DNA from: Balanoglossus misakiensis | Lineage: Eukaryota > Hemichordata | NCBI GenBank assembly: GCA_040954595.2 | Contig: CM082596.2 | Span: 8,060,001-8,124,000, forward strand | Length of the DNA: 64,000 nt | Reading direction: 5' to 3' | Shown: in pieces, positions 1 through 12,000 of the stretch | Position numbering within the stretch: the stretch's first letter is position 1 | Layout of the letters: each line of letters begins with the position of its first letter | The notes under the pieces: model-generated | The model's database searches: none | The model's input: the letters and a program-made list of their open reading frames with translations, nothing else | Told to the model about the DNA's origin: nothing | Made by a program: the position numbers and the translations under genes

Positions 1-3000
1 AGAGTGCATCTGGATGTTGTGAAGGAGACCGCGCTGGTTTATCTGCTCCTTCAACAAATCAATCATCTGAAAGGGAAAAGGTCAACTCGAACCTGTCTAT
101 AGTGGCCAGTCAAGGGACTGGCCTTTATAGACAGGTCAATTAATGCACTGGTATGACGTACACATAAATTGCACAGGGACTGTAACAATGTGGCCACTAT
201 AGACAAGGTTCAACTATATAGAGGTGGCCCTTACCTTGCTAACGAATCACCTTGAAATTCCTGATATTAAAATTTATACAACAATTCATATTTTTATGTA
301 CAAATATCTAAACCTTACCTGTTTTATCATGTCCAGGCTCTGTAAAGAATGTTCTGACATTGACGTATCATCATCCAATGAAAAACTCTGGAGAAAAATG
401 AAAAACAATCCCACTAAGCAAAAGTGTGTATAGCTGAATGTTACTTCTTGCATGGAGGTTTTCTTGAAGGGATTCCTGAATAAAAAATTTACCAACAAAG
501 TTTCTCCTTGGGGGATTATGTTTTGCTTTGTATAGTACGACAGGAAACAACATTTGAATTATTCATGAGCAAAACATGGTAACTGTGTATTAAAATGTTC
601 ACCCCATTTCCCTCTGTAGAGGTCCAACTTCACCACAGAAAACAATGGATTTGGACCAAACCATGGTAGTGAAAGGGCTAAAACTTTACTGACAAACACA
701 GGTGTGTGATATGTTAGAGTGTGAAACTTGGAGTCGAAATGGACCATGATACAAACAAAATTATGTGCATATACGTAAATTAACTCAGAATGCATTGATC
801 TACATGTTTGTGTTTACTGACATCACGACTTTATCAGCAACCATGTCCATAGAACACTTCAGTAGACAAGACAGTTTGCGATACATTCTCCCAGCGTATA
901 GGCCTGATCAGCCAATCCACTTCACATCAGCGAAATTAGTGACAGCAGGCACACTGGCAACCAGAAAGCCCTATGAGATCTTACCCTCTGTTTGACTTCG
1001 TTAATAGTTTTGGCTCTGCTCGACAGCAAACGTTCCATTTCATAGATTTCTTCAATAATCTGTAATCTGAGCGTTTTCAGCCCCTCCCAGTCATCCCTGG
1101 AATTAGACACAAATAATCAACATATTTATTTGCAAAATCTGGCAACCGTTCTCTAATTTTTGCCAAATTGAAGTTATTTGCATGTATGTCCTTCAGCTTG
1201 TGGTGAGAAGATTAATATAATGTTTTTATGATAATCCATAATTCCTTGTATGAGGCAATAAAAGCTTATACAAGACCCGATAATGTCAAAAGTGATTTTC
1301 ATATCTTAATACCTGGCACCTTGCCAAAACACACAGTAATAAGACCGACACTTGTTTTTATTACAAATATAACAGAGTATGCAAATTACCCTCAAAGACC
1401 GCCATGTGTTGAATGAAAACAATAGAGTATTACATCATATAATCTGATCTGTTAATTATTTCATGTACAGCCATGATCAGTAACATTTGCGATTGATGAA
1501 TTTGTTATCACAACAGAGCAAACAACGGACACACCAAACAAAACACAGTCACAGGAGATAGGTGGATGCGGAAAAATTAAATAGTTTGATTCCATGTATG
1601 ATAATTATAGTGATTTCATGTTGTGACAACAATATTAATCAGTTATTTAATAAAAGTCATTCAAATTCAATAATTTGTACACAGTTAATCATATAAAATA
1701 CAATAGCCTGTTTAAAATATCTAAACCGTATTACTGTCTATGTGATTTTATTTGAAAGAAAAACTTCCGGCCACAAAGTATTATGGTCAATATACTGTAA
1801 AACACTTTATTTTCGTGAGTTAAATTTTTCGCGATATCGAGAGAGGCCACTGTTTCGCGAGTATTAATTTTCGCGTTCTCTTATTTTAATTCACTGCATA
1901 GTTATCTTCAAAAACAATTTACGCGACTTTTTATTTTCACGCTATTTTGGCTCTCGCATATTTGGCGAAAATTAATTGCTCGCGAAAATAAAGTGTTTTA
2001 TATATTTACAGTATGTTCTGAGTGACTGATAAAAGTTTCTTTTTTTACAACACCACTGTCCACCCACCTTTCATCTTCAGTCAAATGATCATACACCACC
2101 TGAAATTGCTGCGCCGAAAGCGTTTCCAAGGCGATCAGGTCAGCCTTGTATTTCAAGACCCCTTGCTGTAGGTAACGCACTTCCTTCATTGCGCTCTGGG
2201 GGATCAGAATCAAGATGTATATATTTTCAAGATATATCTTTTCAACTATCTCTGGACATGGTGCTTGTGTAGTGACTACAGTACACTGTGAGCACCACCA
2301 CTCAAACTCAGGCATAGTATATACCCTTCATAAACAACACTTATCCATAGAACAATTTTGCATATCAAAGAGATTTGCATAAACCTATTATAGTTTGTAT
2401 ATAATTATAAGTATATAACAGTGAAACTGTGACAATAACCATTGTTATCCGTTCTAGACAGTTATTATATTATATTATAGTGGCCTTGTTCAATAAACAA
2501 GAAATGTTCAAACTTGTTCATGGTTGAACACTCAGCCAGGCAGCTCTGTCTGCAGACAAACAACACCAACCTACCATTGTCATTAAATACATCAAAATAC
2601 GAATTTCAATAGGTACACATTAAATGTGTTTGTCAAAGTCCTCACCCTCACAAAAAAGATCCTACAAAATTCTATAGAATTATACTGCATTTAGATTTTC
2701 CATAAAAAATCCTAAGGACATTTATCATGTTTATAATAGAAGTGTTGGCCCTTTTTCTATTGAATATTATTTTTTCTATAGAATCACTTTTCATAAATGC
2801 ATGCACCAACTTCAGAAACTGATGCTACACAAGAGTTACACACCTCTGTGGCTGTAAGAGTGTCCCAGGATGTTGGTTCTTCTCTAAAAATCATCGGTGG
2901 TAGCTGTAAACCAACTTTATGTCCACCCTGGGCAGATAAAAAAAAAGCAGAGAGACCATAGACTAAATAAATGAATATAAATATACATTAAACAATGTCA

Positions 3001-6000
3001 AAACTGAACCCAGCCTATACAACTCACCCAGTTTACACTGGCATCGTCTATTGTCAAGATTTTCTCCTGTCTTTAAACAATGCCAACTGTAGACTCTTAT
3101 TTGGCAAAGATTATTTGTTTAAAACTATTTTGACTAATTACAAGACAGAAATTGGTATAACGTTCTTCTTACACGATATACAGCTGTTATATAATGGGTC
3201 TGATATGTCATCCAAAGCATGAGATTTGCAGAACATTTTAATTTTTAGGGCAACTTATTGTGTGGTGGGTACAATATGGCCAGGGGGTGACTGACCTAGA
3301 ACCTATAGATCCACAATTAGTGCCATACTTACATACAGTGGGTTTGGTTGCTGCATCAGTGCCTTCAGCAGGAGCTCATCTCGGAGCCGGCCGTATTCGG
3401 CTTTGGACATCCACACCTCCCGACCGCCCCTCATCACCCTCACAAACTCCTCTTCCTCCGGCAGAGAGAAGACATCCTCCTCGTCGAGGGTGCTGTCGCG
3501 GGGGAGGACCTTCATGAAGCTGCCCGATCTGGTGGAGACGCAATCGAAGAACACGTCGTGCGGACTCGCGCTCAGCGACGCCGGGTGCGTCTCCAAGTTG
3601 GCCTCCTCGGCCCAGCTGGGTGTGCGCCGCAGTCCCTGAGACAACCCTGTTGCTGGAGAGCTGAGCCTGGCCACTCGGTCGATCAGACTTCCATCCTCTG
3701 AAACCAGAGAATGCGCCGACATTGACAGCACTTCGCAGTCGGGTTCCGGGGATCGTCTCCCGCTGGTGACCGACTCGGCACCGATGTTTATCTTCTTGCC
3801 GCCGATAAACGACGAGTCGGAGACACTCCGACCGGTGTCTGAGGTAGACGTCTGCAGGATGGGTGAAATGTCCAGCATTCCCAGGTTGCTCCTCTTGGGA
3901 CTGGTCAGGTCCGGCGACGGGAGCATCGTCGAGTTCCGTCTGTCGGGAGATTCTGTCTGCGTCTCTCTTGTCTGCTTATTACCAGTCTTGGACGCGTCAG
4001 TTGCACTCTCCGCATCAATTCTCTCTCCTCCACTCCTTGCACTGCTAGTCATATCATCTCCATCTTTGCCGGACTCCAACGGACTCTCTGCTATTCTCTC
4101 AATCTCATCCCCGGCGGACTTGACGTGGATTTTCCCAGAAGTGTCACTCGTCTCCAAGAAACTCCTGACGCCTTCTCGGTCGCGGTCTCTCTCCTCGTCC
4201 ACGCTGTGAGCCTTCTGCAGCATGCCCCGTCGGCGCGTTTGCGTCTTGGGTCTCCCATTCTCTATCATCACTGTAGCAGATGAGGTCCTCCTCAGAGGTG
4301 GCTTCTTGTGTTGTGCTCTGACTGCTGTCTCCTCCTCCTCTTTCGAAACGTCCCTCATCGAAGAGACTTCCCCACCTGCGCTCTGTGAACGCGACCGATA
4401 CAGGTATTTCTCAGTGCGTACTCGTCTCGGCTGCTTCTTCTTACAGACTATGTGATCAGCACCAGTCACATCCTCAATCGTCTTCTGAAGTGTGTCCAAG
4501 AAATTCTCAACTTCTTCAGCTGCTCTCGGTTCTGTCAGAGAAACCCTGACAGCTGTCTGCGCACCGACCGGTTCCTTCATCTCGGACACATCAAGGGTCA
4601 TGACCTCTGGCCCGTTCACCTCTTGAGACAGCTCGGCTAATTCCGGTTCAAGGGCCTCATCTCGGGCATCATCAAGCGTGCCCACTGATGGAGCCGAGGA
4701 CAGCTTTCGCTCGCATTCTGTTGCTATGGTTACATCAGAGGCAGATGATTCAGTGGAGGACTTCTTCTGCTGTTGTAGATCCCTGGCATGGAGTCTATTC
4801 ACATCGATACTGTCACTAGTACTGTCCACAGCGTCCAGCTGAAGAAAAATAATAGACAGCATCAAGAGTTTCAATTTCCAGCATTGCGAACACCTGGCAA
4901 ATTAATATTAGACTCAAATAATTACCAACAACTTCTGCTAATGAAAATTTTGATGACAATATGTAGACTGATTCATAGAGCTGTCCACTGATACAAGACA
5001 AAGCTCACAAATCTATCACGTAAAATGTAACATGACCATTCACTGAACCTGTTCATTACATGTGCCCAAAACCTTCACATCTGGTGAGTGTAACTGTATT
5101 GTTTGAATACACGTAGCTGTGTGAGTAGTGAGTCTTACTTTTTTTTCTTGTAAAACTTTCCTTCTTCGGAAAAACCTGGTCACAAACCAAACAGGCAAAT
5201 TTACTTCGCAGCAAGGAATCTGAGACTAAATGACAACCAACTCTAACATACCTTTACAAGAGACGGAGCAGGATCTGTTGTGTGGATCAATGAATGATCT
5301 ATGTGAGTGTCATCTGCAAATCCACTGCTGTCCGAGTGAGAACTTCCCATCCGCATCAATGTACCTATAACAGTCAACAGTCAATATTTGGGACAATCAA
5401 TGAAACATGGTGGTTATTTTCAAGGCCAAATTTAGTATTTCCCGACAATTTTCTGTAATTAACATTTCTTGCTGGAATTTGTGTCAAATTAGCTCCACTC
5501 CACAAGCACACAAAAATGTGCACATTTTTTTAGCTACATGAATCCAAACATAACTGATACATGTCAGACTTGAAAAAGATGAATTCTGATCAAATGGTAG
5601 CACTGTGTCTTTGGTGCTATTTTTTTTTTCAGTTGCACAGATTTGTGTATATAGCTGAAAAATAGGAAAATGAAACCAGACCAGATGTCAGAAGTCTGAT
5701 TGCAATGAATGTAAACATATACAATGTACCAGCATTTTGTTCCTAAACATAACAGATGTTGGTTTTTTTCAGTGTCTTGCCCACAAGCTAAGATCAACTG
5801 CTTTCACAAATGGCCTTATCGAGTCGACAGCAAAGTGCATTTTGGTCAAGAAAAATTTAATCTACTGTTTTTGCACCAAATCTGGGTTCCATATCAAAAA
5901 TATTTTTTTAAATGAAACAGGTATTTTGAAGTGTCAACAATTTCAAAACATCCATTTTAATTTTTAAATCATTCCCAAAGCACAAACTATCTTTAATGGA

Positions 6001-9000
6001 ATAGTCGATACAAATGTCACCATCTGTCAGATTTTTGTTTTTCAAGTGACCTTATTTTGTAAATCACAAGTGCACGCTCACTAAGTAAAAATCTGTACAT
6101 CTTTCACATAAATTCTTCAAATACTTGGTACTTTGATGAAATTTGCTAATGCTACATTGAAAAAATTCTAATATACCCAGTCACAGATTTTCAGTGGGTC
6201 ATTCGAACACTTAGACATGCACTCTTGACCATATATAGGCATATGTAAATTATTGGTCAGATCTCTCTGGGCTAAAATAAACATTGAAAATTCAAAAGCA
6301 AATTGGAAAATACATAGGAGACCTACTGTGACTACTGTTCCGATGGCTTCCATTGCTTGCACCAGCAGCACTTTGAAGTGGGAATTCTTCAACGTTGTGA
6401 TCAGTACTGGATATCTGCACAATATCAGCAATATCATGAAATATTAATTAACCCTTTCACCCCCAGTTCCATCTATATAGGTCCAATTTTACCATAGAAA
6501 ACAATGGGCTTGGACCAAACCATGGTGATGAAATGTTTGATACGAGACACCGTTTATGTTAATCTACATGACGATACACAGTGAATCAATGTTCAACCAC
6601 ACACAACTTCCATCCTGTTTCTAGGATATGAAGGTTAAAATCTCGCCAAAATGAATAACTGGTCAACACCGACTATTCATTTTGGCCAGTTTTCCACTTA
6701 AGGTGGGGTGGAAGTTGTGTGTGGTCGAACATTGATTCACTATATATCCACATGTAGAATAACATTAACAGTGTCTTGTATCAAACATAATCAATGGGAA
6801 AAGGGCAGCAAGAGAAAGACTTTGTCCCTTTAAATTCATTGGGGCTGGAAAGATGACAGTATCTGAAGCATTGGCTGTTACAATAAGAGTGTAAAGCGTC
6901 AAAAGGGGTAACAGAATAGTTCAAAGTTATTGAAATGCAGGCAAGAAGGTTCACTGTATTACATGTAAATAAAAAAATCAAACTTTTAACATGGAAAAGA
7001 GGAAAAGTGTCTAGATGTAAAAAATAAAAGTAAACAAGTTTTTTTAAAACTTTAAGAAATGGTGTAAGCGATGATGAAATTATAAGCATTCTTAATAAAT
7101 ATCCATTGGCAATGATATCCACCCAACTTAAAATAAAATACTAATGATGAATTTATAGAAGCAGGCAAGCTTTTAAACCATGAACGTTGTCACACTGTTT
7201 AACTGCACAAGCATGCAATGGCCAACTAAAAAGGAAACTGTTTTTATTTTAATTTAAAATTATTGCCGTGATATTACAGTGACACGCATTGTGCTTTTTT
7301 ATAACTTGATGCATGGTGACAACAATTAGGTGATTTACTTGGGTGACAAGGCATTTTATGCAGCAGGTGATATTTTATATTTTTTTATCTTTTAAATTTT
7401 ACATGTACATGGGTTTACTGTACATGCAATAACAATAATATACAGACTTGCCTCTTCTATCTCAAACGACTCTTGAGGTACCTGCAGTGGTTTCCGAAAT
7501 TCACGCTTCAAAAATGATTTCTCCTCTTCACATGTCGATGACTGCGCCGGTAATTTAGTGTTCCTTAGTTTGTCTTCATTCGCAGAGACCTCGTCTTGGT
7601 TTCGTCCTTTCTCGATCCGTCTTGCATCATCATCATCCCCTGATTCCACGCCCAATGCACCTGGTTTCCCTGTTCGTCCAGGTGGTCCTCTGGACGGTGA
7701 CACGTGGGCGGCGTATCGCGTCACGTTGACCTTTTGCACCTCGAACTTCTCCGAGGCTGCCTGCACGTGCTTTTGTACCTTCTCAAGCAGATCCTTGGCG
7801 TCATCCACATCAGCGTTCAGAAACGCGCCCTCCTCATCCAAAATATCGTCTACTTCATGGTCCTTATAAGACGACCTGAGTTCACCGTGAAATCTGTCCA
7901 ATTTAACCTCCTCACAGCACACACATTCACTCCCAAAAGCCAATGCACAATCAGAATGTACTCCTGGCAGCAACAGCTTTTCTGACGAAATTGGTTCCGA
8001 TATTTTTTCTTGTAAATATTCTTTTTCAGTCAATGTCAGGCATGTGGGTTCATCCCGACCTTCGCTTCTATTGCTATCAATCCTATCTTCAAGTTCAACT
8101 GTTTTTATTGCACTGTAAATTTTATCAGATGTGGTGTCTAAGTTTTCACAGTTGGGTTTATCCTGATAAACGTTACTAGTATCCGTTAAGAAGTCGTCTT
8201 TCGTTGATGGTTTTAAGCTAAGTTCATCTCTGTTATTCGGCTTCACAGTTTCTTCGGCAGACGAGATGTCACCAATACCGACATCCGATCTGATCTCTCT
8301 CTCAGCTGTGCTTGTTTCAAGTTGCAACGTAGCGACAGACTGAGATTCACACACCTCTTCGTGAAATGACTGCATCTTTTCAGGATCAGCAAATTCCAGA
8401 CCCGTGTCAGGTAGAGTTTTATTTTCCAGAGTATCAACGTCTTCGAATGTGAAGACTCTGTCGTCAGAGCAGACCACCTCCATATCAGCAGTGTCATTCA
8501 CACCTAAAGACATAACTTCAGTACCTTGTCTTTCAGACAAATTTGAACACACACCTCCTGTTTGTGAATCAAGCCTTCTTGTAACGACTTCCCCTGAACT
8601 CTCGGCTGCGTTTTTAAGTACAGATGTTTCCACGGCAACAATTTCTTCCTCAGAATCGCAGATTCTATCAGCTTGGCTGACTTGATTACCAGGCACTGCA
8701 CTGTTGCCCTGTTTACTAAGTACAAGATCTTCACAGGAATGCCTCGTATCCATGGGTGAAGTTTCTGATATGTTTGCATCAGCAGTCACAATGTCATCTT
8801 GTCCTGCGGCCTCCTTTGGACAGCTGTTCCCTTCAGTGTTCGTCGCGACGGGCTTTAGCACTTTTGCGCCTGAAACAGCAAAATCACAATCTACTGTTGC
8901 CATGGCAGCGCTGCCTGTCACATGAGCAGCAGAGACCACAGTTGCACTCTTACTGAGAGAGCTGCTCTTGGGTGAGGAGCTTGAGTCAAAGGCCTCAGTT

Positions 9001-12000
9001 GCCATGGTGACAAAGGCTTCAGTTTCCATGGTGACGTGAGCATCCTGAGTGTCCACAGAAACAAGATTCTCTTGACTTTGATTCTGTTTCATCTCTTCTT
9101 TGACATCTTCTTCTGTCAACGTCCTTTCCAGCATTCCCTTTTCCTCTTCGACCTCATCAAAGTTTTCTACAAGAGCTGATTCAATCAATTTATTTCCAGA
9201 CATGCTGCCATCAGTCTCAGCCAGGCCATTTCTGTCTGCAACGCACGTGACGTGACTGCCTGATAGAGAGACAGCAATTGGCTCACTGACTATGTCCTTA
9301 CTTGACACTTCTTCCTTCACTGGCTTGGATGAAACCTCTGAACGTTTCTCAGGTGCCTTTCTTACGTCAATCTCTGCTCCTCTTTCTTGCTCAACCACTT
9401 TCTCTTCCAGATCACCTAGAGCCTTTGTTTCCATGGTTACATCAGTTGGTGACGATGCACCAGCGTCCTTACCGACATTACTCTTCGCCTCGTTCTTTCT
9501 TGCCTTGGAAACCAACGACTTGAATCCTGGACTCTTTGGCGAGAATAGAGAACGCACTGCAACTTTTGACTGCTTACTTACGTCCGGTGAAGTTGCTGCA
9601 TTCGCGCTTTCATCTATCGTCTTCTTCTCTTCGGTTTTTGGAGTCGCTGGTTTGGCGAACATCTCTACAAGACCCGCTTTTTTCTGTTCAGGCGACTGGG
9701 CCACGTTTCGCTTCAACATATTTATGATGCTGCTCATTGTTGCCACTTTGTTGACAACGCTTGCACCTCCCTTTCTGAAAACTCCAGTTCCTGGGAAAAT
9801 GTCAAGAAATTGAGATCGGAGTGAGGACTGATCACAAACATGACGAACTTCAGGAAAGAAAGTCGCCAAGATCAGTTCCTGGATTTCTGTTAAAAACTGA
9901 TTAAAAACAGCGTAACTACATGTAATGCGCAACATTTCAGTTACTTTAGGACTTCAGTGAAAATCAACTGTCAAAGATTTTAATAATATCGTACACTAAA
10001 ACTTTCTGCTGGGTTTTTCTGCTCTTGGTTATTCAAAAATCCAAGGACTTTTTCCATTGATTTTTCAGGAGTGCCTCTACATTTCATACAACACATGACT
10101 AAAAACTGGGAGAACACTATACAGTCGAACCTGTCTATAGTGGCCAGTCAAGGGACTTTCCTAAACTGGCCTTTATAGACAGGTAGCCTTTATTTAAAGG
10201 TTAATTAAAACACATGTGAATTGCACAGGGACTGTAACAAAGTGGCCACTATATAGAGGTGACCACTATATAGGTTTGGCCACTAACAGAGGTTTGACTG
10301 TACCCCATATTATAAAAGTCCTCAAAGGAGCATGTCCTTTGGTCATGTAAACAATCTTCACATACTGCAAAACACTTTATTTTCGCGAGTTGAAATTTTC
10401 GCGATATCGAGAGCGGCCACTGTTTCGTGAGTATTAATTTTCGCGTTCTCTTATTTCATTCACTGCATCGTTATCTTTAAAAAAAATTACGCGACTTTTT
10501 ATTTTCACGCTATTTTGGCTCTCGCGTATTTCACGAAAATTTATTGCTCGCGAAAATAAAGTGTTTTACAGTAATTTATTGACTCCTCCTCACCTTCGAT
10601 TCCCAAATATCCCCCCACAGCTGCTGCTCTGTTCTCGACTTTCTGATTTTCATATTCCAGAAATTCCTTCACGTTGATTCCTTTGGCCGACGACGGACTC
10701 TGCAGGAATCTGTCAGGGATTCTGGACGTTTTCTCGGTTTCCACGACAACACCAAATCCAAGACTCATGAGAAGCTCCTCGGGATCATTCCTGGCTTGCA
10801 GCAACTCGTCAACGCTGCGTCAGAAAAAATAAATAATTTCAAAAATTGGACTTATGACTGTCTTTATCTGCCTTTGTTTGTAGAAGAGATCACATATTCT
10901 GTAGAAAATTCAAAACTGCTGAGGCATTTATCTAATGTAGAATGCCTGGAAAAAAACTCACCTTGAAATCGTTGTAGCTGTTGTCATTTCAGATAAATCT
11001 GACGTCATACTGCATTGTTTCTCAGCCATTAATTGGAGCAAATTGCGTTTGTCTGATTTCTTCTCCGTTCCTGATGCCTGGCGTTCTGGAGAGGGGGCAC
11101 AGGCATCCCCCTTTTTCAACTCTTGATTTTCTCTGACAAAAGATGAAATGAAAAAGACAGTGCAGTTGATTATAGTTAAGGTATCTGACTGATCACTCAA
11201 CTCCATGTTTTGGTGATATTTAGAGTCAGAGTACAGAAATTCAAGCCACAAAGGGTTATAATTTCAGGAACTAATTTCTTGTATACTTTATGAGATTTTG
11301 TCTGTCTTCCTTTCTTAGTTCATCTCTTACTTCACTTTGACTATTTTTTGGAACTTGGGGATCTGTCAATTCTCGAGAAGTCAGCCAAATATACCACCAT
11401 GACAGTAGGCATATGTAACCCATCAAAGGCATACTAAATTTTATCTCACTGTCTGCAATCATCACATAGATGGACAAAAGGGAAGATGCACAATAAAGTA
11501 TGCACAGACAGACGAATATTTACTTACTTTGGCAACTGTAGAGGCTTTGAGGTTGCACTCGCGCCATTACTCAGAGGCTGTAAGTACAATGCTTCGGCTC
11601 CCAAAGACAGGTCGTCCTCAAAACTGCCACCCCTCATCAATTTGGCACCTACAAACAACAAACAAAACAATCAAAAAAGTCAACATCAATATATCTTTGA
11701 GATGAGCTATTAAAATAAAGCCCAACTTTTTACTTTGTTAAGATACTGCCCTCTAGTGTTGTAATGCTGCCTGTGAGTTACAGCCTTTAGGTGGCGCTCT
11801 GCCATTTACCATGAGCACCAGTAAGCTTTTGAATAATTCACTTCCTCATCAGAGGTAAATCAAAACAAAATTACTTGTACCTTTCTTCTCCTTGTTCTCC
11901 TTTGCCATGGCAACAGGTGCAGTTGGGGATGACAAATCTGTCTGTCTGACATCACTAACGTCCATGGAAATCAACCAAGGATGGACAGCACGTTCGTCCG

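Noticed and set aside
3260-4455. Several plus-strand frames of 77-147 codons
   Set aside because: They lie opposite the 502-codon ITPRID exon and have no family signature or splice logic of their own.
9292-9813. Plus-strand 173-codon frame
   Set aside because: Shadow of the 779-codon ITPRID exon.
11271-11477. Minus-strand 68-codon frame between ITPRID exons 11648-11528 and 11132-10962
   Set aside because: No acceptor gives the phase needed, and the flanking exons join directly in phase 2 (QLPK to ENQELKKG).
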